This document shows, piece by piece, positions 6,140-12,985 of a stretch of 16,313 bases of DNA; within the stretch, counting starts at the first letter, position 1, and each line of letters begins with the position of its first letter. A model generated the notes under the pieces. It was not told where the DNA came from. It searched no databases and worked only from the letters and a program-made list of their open reading frames with translations. The stretch is from CAYVUM01 sp964619055 (lineage in GTDB: Bacteria; Pseudomonadota; Alphaproteobacteria; Rhodospirillales; Defluviicoccaceae), in assembly GCA_964619055.1 (NCBI GenBank), contig CAZUDB010000065.1, forward strand, positions 1-16,313, given 5' to 3'. The translations under genes and the position numbers were made by a program.

Positions 6140-7198
6140 TCACCCAGCTTGTTTGGCTGTGCCGGCGCGCTCGTCGAGAGGACGGCAGAATTGCCGGCGC
6201 GCATCAAGCTTGCGACAGAGCTTTGAGGCCGCGCTTCGATCTGACAGCGGGCCGACCTCCAACCGCCACAGCGGGGATTTTTCAGCCCCCCGATCAACGA
6301 TGATGACGGTCGGGCTGAAGGGCTCGAGAAGGTCCGCAAAAGTCCGGTGCAAGTGGGTCCAGCCACGCATGGCGTGAGCTTTTGTGGGAAACGTTCCGAG
6401 ATGCACGGCCGGCTTGCCCGAGCCCGCCGTAGTGCTATGGGCGCGCGCCGGCATAACGACGGCGGACACGGGTGCTCCAGTTGCGACCATCGGTTGCGGC
6501 GCGGTTCGCGGTGGTCGTTGCGCCATGGCAGCATCCTGCTTGCGGGACTGCTCGTGCGCCAGTGCTTTGGACCGCTGGTACGCGCTGGCAATGGCCCTAT
6601 CTTCCCGACGGCGACTGCCAGCATCGATCAGGTGTGCAGCGTGCAGCGCATTGGTTCGCGCAAGGGCAGCATCGGCCTCCAGCGCCGTTTTCGGTGTCCG
6701 GGCTGGCTTGGCAGCCGTAAACCCCGGGCCGGGGAGGAGATGATCCAATATTGCCTGGCGTTCGGCGGCATAGGCTTCGGGCGTCAGTGCGCCGGTGGCC
6801 TCAGCCTGGGCGATGGCTTCCAGTCGCGCCTCCACGGCGGTGGCCGGTGGGCTGGGTCGGTCCAGGCCCGCCGCCGGTGCCGGCCGGGTCAGCGGCAACA
6901 GCGCGCCCAGATTGGCAGCGCGACGCTCGGCATACTCCTCCGGTGTGATCAGGGCCCGGTCTCGCAGTTGTTTCAGCACCAAAAACCGCTGCGCCGATGC
7001 ATCCTCGGATACGGGAACCAGGCGGGGGATTGTCGGAATAGGGCGCGGTGTGGCGGTGGCTTCCACGTGTGGCGCAATCCGCTCCGGGCCGCGATTGGTG
7101 GAGGCCATGAACTCACGATGGGGGTAGCGGCAGCCGGCAATCAGGCAGAGGCCAGCGAGAACAGCGCACAGCGCGGTGGTGGTCCTGCGACGGAGCAT
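6140..7198 (-). CDS. SPOR-domain lipoprotein with two SHOCT-like repeats
   Basis: A 352-aa predicted lipoprotein. From the ATG at 7198 it opens with a basic start, a hydrophobic core and a lipobox LIAGC with Cys23 as acylation site. Two similar helical repeats follow: QRFLVLKQLRDRALITPEEY at about 70-102 and RLEAIAQAEATGALTPEAY at about 121-155. Both resemble SHOCT segments, with a leucine-rich helix, a G/R-ALTPEEY turn and a second helix. A basic, Ala/Gln-rich linker leads to a C-terminal SPOR domain (about 265-342), which in this family binds denuded peptidoglycan at division sites. A role at the cell wall or septum is inferred. The longer start at 7234 would break the lipobox position. It lies 98 bases downstream of the AlaX gene on the same strand. 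Confidence 0.8.
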   Translation of the reverse strand: MLRRRTTTALCAVLAGLCLIAGCRYPHREFMASTNRGPERIAPHVEATATPRPIPTIPRLVPVSEDASAQRFLVLKQLRDRALITPEEYAERRAANLGALLPLTRPAPAAGLDRPSPPATAVEARLEAIAQAEATGALTPEAYAAERQAILDHLLPGPGFTAAKPARTPKTALEADAALARTNALHAAHLIDAGSRRREDRAIASAYQRSKALAHEQSRKQDAAMAQRPPRTAPQPMVATGAPVSAVVMPARAHSTTAGSGKPAVHLGTFPTKAHAMRGWTHLHRTFADLLEPFSPTVIIVDRGAEKSPLWRLEVGPLSDRSAASKLCRKLDARRQFCRPLDERAGTAKQAG

Positions 7199-7296
7199 GG
7201 TTCGGGTTCCGCGGACGACGGGAGATCCCACCATCGTAGCGCCGGAATCGTTTATGAATGGACAAAGGCCGCCACCCACGGACGGATGGTGGGGTG

Positions 7297-8031
7297 TCAG
7301 TCGGCGAGCAGGACGTTGATGCGGCGGTTTTGCCGGCCCTTTTTCTCCACCTTGCCAATGTGGACGGTCCCGATTTCGCCCGTGGAACGCACGTGGGTGC
7401 CGCCACAGGGCTGCAAGTCCGTGCCCGCGATGTCGATAATGCGCACCAGGCCGGCACCCGACGGCGGCTTGACGGACATGGTGCGCACCAGCTCCGGCTG
7501 GGCGGCCAGATCGTCATCGGTGATCCAGGATGCGGTGACCGGATGATCCTCCCGGATTAGACGGTTCAACTCGGCCTCCAGCCGTTCCTTGTCGAGTGTT
7601 GGCTCGGGGAGGTCGAAATCCAGCCGGCTTCGCTCCACACCGACGGAGCCGCCGGTCACAGCGCCGTCAACGAGGGCGCACAGCAAATGAAGGCAGGTGT
7701 GCATTCGCATCAACCGGTGGCGCCGCTCCCAGTCGATGGAGGCGGTCACGGTATCTCCGGCGGCGAGCCATGGGCCACCATCCGCCGGGATATGCAGATG
7801 CCGACCGGTGGCGCGATCCTTGATGCAATCGACGATCGTGACGATATCGCCGTTGGCGGCATGAAGCTTACCTGTGTCGCCTGGTTGGCCGCCGCCCTCG
7901 CTGTAGAAAACCGTGCGATCAAGCACGAGTGCACGCCGGATATCGTCGACAATGTCGACCACGACAGCCTCGCAGCTTTGCCGATAGCCATCGGCGCGGA
8001 ACAGCTCCTCGGTTCTGGTCGGCTCGGTCAT
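7297..8031 (-). CDS. AlaX-type alanyl-tRNA editing protein
   Basis: A 244-aa freestanding editing domain related to the alanyl-tRNA synthetase C-terminal region. It shows the signature FYSEGGGQPGDTG (about 42-54) and zinc ligands in an HTCLH motif (His111, His115) and in CGGTH (Cys209, His213). Proteins of this family hydrolyse Ser- or Gly-mischarged tRNA-Ala in the cytoplasm. It has the extra N-terminal beta-barrel part, so it is not the shortest AlaX form. The start was set at the ATG at 8031; an in-frame GTG at 8043 is possible but neither has a clear ribosome site. It is divergent from the amino-sugar operon across about 250 bases and upstream of the SPOR lipoprotein. All expected zinc ligands are present. 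Confidence 0.92.
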   Translation of the reverse strand: MTEPTRTEELFRADGYRQSCEAVVVDIVDDIRRALVLDRTVFYSEGGGQPGDTGKLHAANGDIVTIVDCIKDRATGRHLHIPADGGPWLAAGDTVTASIDWERRHRLMRMHTCLHLLCALVDGAVTGGSVGVERSRLDFDLPEPTLDKERLEAELNRLIREDHPVTASWITDDDLAAQPELVRTMSVKPPSGAGLVRIIDIAGTDLQPCGGTHVRSTGEIGTVHIGKVEKKGRQNRRINVLLAD

Positions 8032-8280
8032 CGCTGCTCGCACCGGTGATTGTGGTTGGAGGGATGGCGAAACGAGTTAAGGCTTCGCTCCGCTCGAGAC
8101 CCATAACACGCTGTCCCGTAGCATGGAACAATGAGCAGGCCTTGCTTGCGCTGTCCCGGCGGGGGCGCGATAAGCACGGAAGATCAAGGCGGCCCGGTGG
8201 GGATGACCCTTTGGTATCTCGGCCCGGCCGGGCTCGGTTGGGTTATCGTGCGACCATCGACTAAGTGAAGGAACAGGTTT

Positions 8281-9348
8281 GTGAGCACGTCGGATAAAGC
8301 CGTTGCGGTTGTCATCGCCGGAGACGCAAGTGATGGCTGCTTAAGCCCGGTAGCCGGACATCCGGCCATCGCCCACACCGTAGCTGCGGCCGCGCAGGCG
8401 GAGCACGTGGCGGCCGTGCGAATCGCCACCAGCGATGAGGCGGTTACGGCGTGGGCAGAGGCGGCAGGTTTCGACTGTGTGCCGGATACCGGCTCTCCGC
8501 TCGTCGCCACCGCGCAGTTGGAGTCGGGAGCGGACGAAGCCGGCGCGGAAATCGTGGTTGCGGTCGACGCGACGGCGGCGCTGCTGCTGCCCGGCGATAT
8601 TGACGAGGTCGTCGATGCCATTAGCGGCGGGACGGCAGACGCGGCGACGGCCATCGCCGAACTTCCGGACGGCTTTGAGACGTTGGGGGCGGCGAACGAC
8701 ACCGTGCTGGCGTCCGAGGTCTTGGCGGCCGCACGGCTCGACGGAGGTGAGGAGGTTGCGCAGGTGGCGCTGCCGTTCGATCGCCTGCGCCGCATCGAGT
8801 CGCCCTCCGACCGCCTGATTGCCGAAGCGTTGCTGATCGAGCGAGCGCGCCAGGAACGGTTGCTTCGCCTGCCGGAGAAGCCGGCGGCGCTGATCATGGA
8901 TTTCGACGGAGTGTTCACGGACAACGCCGTGTTCGTTGACCAGAACGGCACCGAGACGGTCCGCTGCAACCGAAGCGACGGACTGGGGATCGATCGGTTG
9001 CGCGCGACGGGCCTGCCGCTGCTGGTCCTATCCAAGGAGCAGAACCCCGTGGTCGCTGCGCGCTGCGAAAAGCTGCAACTCGAATGCTTGCAGGGTCTCC
9101 ACGAAAAGCGCCCGGCCTTGGAACAATGGTGCCAGGATCGCCGGCTGGACCTGATGCACGTCGTATATATCGGCAACGATATCAACGATCTGACCTGCTT
9201 TGATGCCGTTGGGTACACGGTTGCCGTTGCCGATGCGTGGCCGGAGGTGTTGCAGGCTGCCACCATCGTGTTGTCTCGTCCGGGTGGTGCCGGGGCGTTG
9301 CGCGAGCTGAGTGACTTGATCCTGGGCCGACTGGAGACCCAAAAGTGA
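8281..9348 (+). CDS. HAD sugar phosphatase fused to a degenerate CMP-nonulosonate synthetase-like domain
   Basis: A 355-aa two-part protein. Residues 204-355 are a KdsC-like HAD phosphatase: DFDGVFTD (207-214, with Asp207 nucleophile and Asp209), LVLSKEQNPVV (248-258), Lys276, and GNDINDL (298-304). This type occurs as the C-terminal domain of some acylneuraminate cytidylyltransferases. Residues 1-195 keep the nucleotidyltransferase outline (AGHPAIAHTV, RIATSDEAVTAWAEAAGFDCVP, IESPSDRLIAEALL). However, the N-terminal RGGSK-type nucleotide-binding loop is replaced by AGDASDGCLSP, and the LQPTSP-type motif reads VAVDATAALLLP. The cytidylyltransferase half is thus probably inactive, while the phosphatase looks intact. 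The start is a GTG with AAGGA eight bases upstream. The next gene follows after 25 bases, supporting a role in sugar biosynthesis. Confidence 0.85.
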   Translation: MSTSDKAVAVVIAGDASDGCLSPVAGHPAIAHTVAAAAQAEHVAAVRIATSDEAVTAWAEAAGFDCVPDTGSPLVATAQLESGADEAGAEIVVAVDATAALLLPGDIDEVVDAISGGTADAATAIAELPDGFETLGAANDTVLASEVLAAARLDGGEEVAQVALPFDRLRRIESPSDRLIAEALLIERARQERLLRLPEKPAALIMDFDGVFTDNAVFVDQNGTETVRCNRSDGLGIDRLRATGLPLLVLSKEQNPVVAARCEKLQLECLQGLHEKRPALEQWCQDRRLDLMHVVYIGNDINDLTCFDAVGYTVAVADAWPEVLQAATIVLSRPGGAGALRELSDLILGRLETQK

Positions 9349-9373
9349 CACGCCCAGGGTCGGCCCGGACACC

Positions 9374-9952
9374 ATGACCGCGCCCATCGTCCATGACACG
9401 GCCATCGTTGCCGAGGGCGTTCCAATCGGTGACGGCACCAAAATCTGGCAGTTCTGCCATGTCATGGCCGGGGCCAGCATCGGGGCGCGCTGTGTCATCG
9501 GCCAGAACGTGATGATCGGCGGTGGAGTCACCGTCGGCAGCGGTGTCAAAATTCAGAATAACGTGTCAGTCTACACCGGCGTTACGCTGGAGGATGACGT
9601 GTTCTGCGGCCCCAGTATGGTGTTCACCAACGTGCTGACGCCGCGGGCGTTCGTGGAGCGAAAGACCGAGTTCTTGCCGACGCTGGTGCGTCGCGGTGCC
9701 ACGATCGGGGCTAATGCGACGGTCATTTGCGGTGTCACGATCGGTCAGTTCGCCATGATCGGCGCCGGTGCCGTTGTGACCCACGATGTCGTCGATCATG
9801 CCCTCGTTGTCGGCAACCCGGCGCGTATGCTCGGGTGGGTCAGCCGCTCCGGTGACCGCCTCGGACCCGACTTGATTTGCCCCCGAACCGGAGACCGCTA
9901 TCGTGAGTTCGACACTGGCCTCATCCTCATCGACAGCCCCCAGCCAGGTTGA
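9374..9952 (+). CDS. WbpD/WlbB-like sugar N-acetyltransferase
   Basis: A 192-aa left-handed beta-helix acyltransferase built of hexapeptide repeats from about residue 5 to 150. It matches the WbpD/WlbB group, which acetylates the 3-amino group of UDP-GlcNAc(3NH2)A using acetyl-CoA. Characteristic stretches are GTKIWQFCHVM, IGQNVMIGGGVTVG, GVKIQNNVSVYTGV, EDDVFCGPSMVFTNV, GATIGANATVICGVTIG and ALVVGNPARMLGWVS. The C-terminal tail (about 155-192) is the short GDRLGPDLICPRTGDRY extension also common in the group. It lies between the phosphatase and the aminotransferase, whose GTG start overlaps its end by 50 bases. The acetyltransferase fold is certain; the exact sugar is inferred from the neighbour. 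Confidence 0.92.
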   Translation: MTAPIVHDTAIVAEGVPIGDGTKIWQFCHVMAGASIGARCVIGQNVMIGGGVTVGSGVKIQNNVSVYTGVTLEDDVFCGPSMVFTNVLTPRAFVERKTEFLPTLVRRGATIGANATVICGVTIGQFAMIGAGAVVTHDVVDHALVVGNPARMLGWVSRSGDRLGPDLICPRTGDRYREFDTGLILIDSPQPG

Positions 9953-11084
9953 CCCGGCCCCGCTGCCTTTCGTTGACCTGAAGGCTCAGTATGCCGACCT
10001 GAAACCGCGCATTGATGCCCGCATCCACAGCGTGTTGGATCACGGCCGGTTCATCATGGGCCCGGAGGTGGGGGAGCTGGAGTGTGCGCTTGCCGGCTTC
10101 TCCGGTGCCAAGTTTGCGCTCGGCGTCTCCAGCGGGACGGACGCGCTGCTGCTCGCCCTCATGGCCGAGGAGGTGGGACCCGGGGATGCGGTGTTCCTGC
10201 CGGCGTTCACTTTCACGGCGACGGCGGAAGTGATTGCCGCGGTGGGGGCGACGCCGGTGTTCGTGGATGTGCGCGCCGATACCTTCAACATCGATGTGGG
10301 CGACTTGGAACGCCGCGTCGAGGCCGTCGTGGGGGCGGGCGATCTGCGACCCCGCGCCGTCATCGCCGTGGATTTGTTCGGACTGCCCGCCGACTATGCC
10401 GCCCTCCATGCGGTTGCGGACCGGCTTGGCCTGTTCGTCATGGACGACGCGGCCCAGGGCTTAGGCGGCGCCTTGGGCGAGCGCCGGATCGGCACGCTTG
10501 CGCCGGTGACGGCCGTGAGCTTTTTCCCCGCCAAGCCGCTCGGCTGTTACGGGGATGGTGGCGCTCTGTTGACGGATGACGAAGCACGCTACGAGCGCCT
10601 GCGCTGCCTGCGTATCCACGGCCAGGGGGCCAGCCAGTACGACATCGTCATGATCGGACGCAACGCCCGCCTGGACTCCCTCCAGGCCGCGATCCTGCTC
10701 GTGAAACTGGAGGTGTTCGAGGCAGAGTTGGCGCGGCGCGATGCCATCGCCGCACGGTACAACGAGGCCCTTGGCGATGTGGCTGCCGTTCCGGAGCGCT
10801 CACCGGGCATAACCTCGGCCTGGGCTCAGTACACGCTGCGGCTGCCCGCCACCGTGCGCGACCATGTGCGCAATGTCCTGCAGGCCGCGGGCGTTCCGTC
10901 CATGGTGTACTACCCGAAACCGCTCCATCTGCAGCCGGCATTCGCCCGCTGGGGTGAGGGGCCCGGCTCCATCCCGGTGAGTGAGGCCTTGTGTCAGGAG
11001 GTGTTGAGCCTTCCGATCCACCCGTACCTGGACGAATCGGCGCAGGATCGCATCATCACCGCCGTTCGGTCCGCGCTGGCATAG
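9903..11084 (+). CDS. DegT/DnrJ/EryC1/StrS PLP aminotransferase, WbpE/WlbC-like
   Basis: A 393-aa nucleotide-sugar aminotransferase. Family features in order are FVDLKAQYADLKPRID (23-38), GRFIMGPEV (48-56), SSGTDALLLAL (76-86), the cofactor-contacting DDAAQ (181-185) and SFFPAKPLGCYGDGG (206-220), with Lys211 as the PLP Schiff-base lysine. RIHGQG and YYPKPLHLQPAF close the active site. WbpE/WlbC enzymes aminate the 3-keto sugar that their partner acetylates next, so this enzyme and the WbpD-like protein are likely consecutive steps. The start is a GTG at 9903 with GGAGA eight bases upstream; no ATG upstream fits the conserved N terminus. It overlaps the previous gene by 50 bases and the next start is one base after its stop, so an operon is very likely. 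Confidence 0.93.
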   Translation: MSSTLASSSSTAPSQVDPAPLPFVDLKAQYADLKPRIDARIHSVLDHGRFIMGPEVGELECALAGFSGAKFALGVSSGTDALLLALMAEEVGPGDAVFLPAFTFTATAEVIAAVGATPVFVDVRADTFNIDVGDLERRVEAVVGAGDLRPRAVIAVDLFGLPADYAALHAVADRLGLFVMDDAAQGLGGALGERRIGTLAPVTAVSFFPAKPLGCYGDGGALLTDDEARYERLRCLRIHGQGASQYDIVMIGRNARLDSLQAAILLVKLEVFEAELARRDAIAARYNEALGDVAAVPERSPGITSAWAQYTLRLPATVRDHVRNVLQAAGVPSMVYYPKPLHLQPAFARWGEGPGSIPVSEALCQEVLSLPIHPYLDESAQDRIITAVRSALA

Positions 11085-11085
11085 C

Positions 11086-11967
11086 GTGGCGATGACGATG
11101 ACTCCAAGACGGGTACGAAGGTCGCTCCGTCGCCAATGGTCAGCTGTTCTGGCCGGAGTCGTGGTGTTCCTCGGCAGCCTTTGCTTCGCGACCTCCGATG
11201 CCGCTGCTGATACGGGAGAGATCCGCGCCGCACTCGCCGACGGACGGTTCGCCGAGGCGGAGCGGACCGGCGCCGTCTCCGGTACGCCGGAGGGTCAAGC
11301 CCTGGCAGCGGCTGCGGCCTACCTGCAGGGGTTCTGCCCGGAGACCCAGTCCTTCGATCAACGCCAACAGCACTTTCAGCGGGCCTTCGACCTGACCACG
11401 CAAGCGATTGCCGAACCGGACGCCATCGGACGCACGTGGTTTTGGCGGGCCTGGACCTTCGCCAACCTGCTCGAACGGCGGTCAAAGGACATGTCGATCG
11501 GGGAGGCCATGGAGGCGTCCGACGAGTTGGATGCCCTGTTCAATCGCGCCGTTGCCCTCGATCCACGGTCGGCCCTGATCCGGGCCGCGCGCTCGCGGAT
11601 CGAGATCGGCAAGCTCGTCGAATCCCGGCGGTTTACGTTGGGCGCCGCCTCGCTGGTGGGTGACCGCTCGCGGGCAATCGCCGACGCGTGTCGGGCGCTC
11701 GGCACCGCGCTGTCCTCGGAATCTCCGGAGGAGAAGGGGAGCGTCGCCTACATCGTGGCAGACGGGCTGTGGTCGTGGGAACCGGCCCGCTATCGCCCGA
11801 CGATCATCGCGTTGCTGGACGTCATCAATGAGCCCTGCGACGGCGACGCGGTCTGCCGGTGCTATCAATCCCAGTCGCGGAGCCTGCGCCGCGACGTGGA
11901 GGCGGGGCCCGCCGGCGATCGTGGCCGGACGGAGTCGCTGTGCCCCGGGCTGAAGGGACTCCCATAG
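11086..11967 (+). CDS. Exported helical-repeat (TPR-like) protein
   Basis: A 293-aa protein, or 291 or 289 aa from ATGs at 11092 or 11098. The N terminus is strongly basic, then hydrophobic (AVLAGVVVFLGSLCFATSDA), with likely cleavage after DAAA. The rest is helical, with short TPR-like pieces: IRAALADGRFAEAERTG, ALAAAAAYLQG and ELDALFNRAVALDPRSALIRAA. These suggest a solenoid-type protein-interaction scaffold in the periplasm. Four or more Cys near the C terminus (CDGDAVCRCY) could form disulphides. I do not recognise a named family. The GTG lies one base after the aminotransferase stop, so it is probably the last gene of the amino-sugar operon and may help export or assemble the product; that role is inference. 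Confidence 0.75.
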   Translation: MAMTMTPRRVRRSLRRQWSAVLAGVVVFLGSLCFATSDAAADTGEIRAALADGRFAEAERTGAVSGTPEGQALAAAAAYLQGFCPETQSFDQRQQHFQRAFDLTTQAIAEPDAIGRTWFWRAWTFANLLERRSKDMSIGEAMEASDELDALFNRAVALDPRSALIRAARSRIEIGKLVESRRFTLGAASLVGDRSRAIADACRALGTALSSESPEEKGSVAYIVADGLWSWEPARYRPTIIALLDVINEPCDGDAVCRCYQSQSRSLRRDVEAGPAGDRGRTESLCPGLKGLP

Positions 11968-12023
11968 CGCTCCTCCCCGGTGCGTTACGCCTATGGCGCA
12001 GGCTCATCGACGGGTCCCGCACG

Positions 12024-12740
12024 TCAGCGGGCCGTGGCTGTCACCGGAGGAGGGCCGCTTGCCCCTTCGGATGGGTCGGCCGCAAACGCCTGCTTGGCGG
12101 CCAGGATGACGTCCACGACCTCATCATCGCTGGCGAAGCGATCGGAATTGATGATCAGGTCGAACAGAGTCGGGTCGTGCATGTCGATATGGAACACGCC
12201 GTGCAGGAATTCGGCCCGGCGCGCGTTTCGCTGTTGCACCTCGCGAACCGCCTCCGCGTGGCTCAGGCCCTCCGCCGCCGACAGCCGGGTGGCGCATTGT
12301 TCCAGTGAGCCGACAATCTGCACCCGGAAGGCATCCGTGCCGCGCAGAATGAGATGGGCGCCGCGCCCGCAGATGACGCCGCCAGTGAGTGCGATCCCGC
12401 GAACCACGGCCGTCAACGTATCCAGGTAATCCGTTCGCGTAACATGCTTGCCGAAGACGGCGCCGTAAAGCCAGGAATCGAGGGCATCGACCTGATCGGT
12501 CAGTCTACGGAGTAGGTGCTCGCTGACGTCGTTGCGCGCGGCCACGGCGGTCATGATCTGGCGATCATAGCACGTAACGCCGAGGCGGGCTGCGAGGACC
12601 TGGGCAACGCCGCTACCGCGGGCTCCGACGGTGCTGGACAGGGTGACAACCGGCCCGTGGCTGACCGGCTTGCTGTGGGGGTGCTCCTCAAGGCTTCGGA
12701 TCATCGCCTCGATGACCGCTTGGGCATCGGTGGTCATCAT
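12024..12740 (-). CDS. Cytidylate kinase-like family protein
   Basis: A 238-aa P-loop protein of the cytidylate kinase-like family (AAA_26 type). The nucleotide loop region TLSSTVGARGSGVAQVLAARL (about 33-53) lacks the Walker A lysine, as is usual in this family (GSGGREI-type loops). YDRQIM then follows at 58-63. The lid region includes RVQIVGSLEQCATRLS and VQQRNARRAEFL, and HDPTLFDLIINSDR matches the end of the kinase fold. It is not the housekeeping cmk, which usually adjoins rpsA. The substrate is unknown. ATG at 12740 has GGAG five bases upstream; a TTG at 12752 and an ATG at 12737 are alternatives. It is divergent from tRNA-Ser and convergent with the TPR-like gene. Confidence 0.85.
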   Translation of the reverse strand: MMTTDAQAVIEAMIRSLEEHPHSKPVSHGPVVTLSSTVGARGSGVAQVLAARLGVTCYDRQIMTAVAARNDVSEHLLRRLTDQVDALDSWLYGAVFGKHVTRTDYLDTLTAVVRGIALTGGVICGRGAHLILRGTDAFRVQIVGSLEQCATRLSAAEGLSHAEAVREVQQRNARRAEFLHGVFHIDMHDPTLFDLIINSDRFASDDEVVDVILAAKQAFAADPSEGASGPPPVTATAR

Positions 12741-12895
12741 AAATCTCCGCAACCAGTTCTATTCCACACCATGATATAGCACTATTTCCTTGGCTCCGCA
12801 TGGGGGCGACGAACGGAGTGGGACGCGCATGCCAAAACGCGTTGCGAGGCTTTGGCGGCTTCGCTACCGTGCCGCCACGCGCGTTGGCGCATGTC

Positions 12896-12985
12896 GGAGG
12901 GATGGCCGAGTGGCTTAAGGCGCACGCCTGGAAAGTGTGTTCACGGGGAACCGTGTCGAGGGTTCGAATCCCTCTCCCTCCGCCA
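12896..12985 (+). tRNA. tRNA-Ser (anticodon GGA)
   Basis: A complete 90-base class II tRNA. The acceptor arms GGAGGGA (12896-12902) and TCCCTCC (12975-12981) pair perfectly. The anticodon stem CACGC/GTGTG encloses the loop CTGGAAA with anticodon GGA at 12930-12932, reading UCC/UCU. A long variable arm CACGG/CCGTG (12942-12955) is typical of tRNA-Ser. The T stem is GAGGG/CCCTC with loop TTCGAAT. The discriminator is G and CCA is encoded (12983-12985). Confidence 0.97.

Noticed and set aside
6347..7546. A 399-codon plus-strand frame opposite the SPOR lipoprotein
   Set aside because: It has no recognisable domain and crosses the ends of two minus-strand genes that carry a lipobox, a SPOR domain and AlaX motifs.
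8222..8233. GCCCGGCCGGGC palindrome upstream of the sugar operon, as an operator
   Set aside because: Short all-GC palindromes are expected in DNA of this composition, and no second copy or spacing suggests a regulator site.
8401..8412. Other CACGTG cores (about 8404, 14377, 16230) as further parS sites
   Set aside because: Their flanks do not match TGTT/AACA, so only the core hexamer or less is shared.
8184..9425. A 413-codon minus-strand frame opposite the phosphatase fusion gene
   Set aside because: The translation is Ser/Ala-rich low-complexity sequence with no motif, and the plus strand encodes clear HAD motifs. It is a GC-rich shadow.
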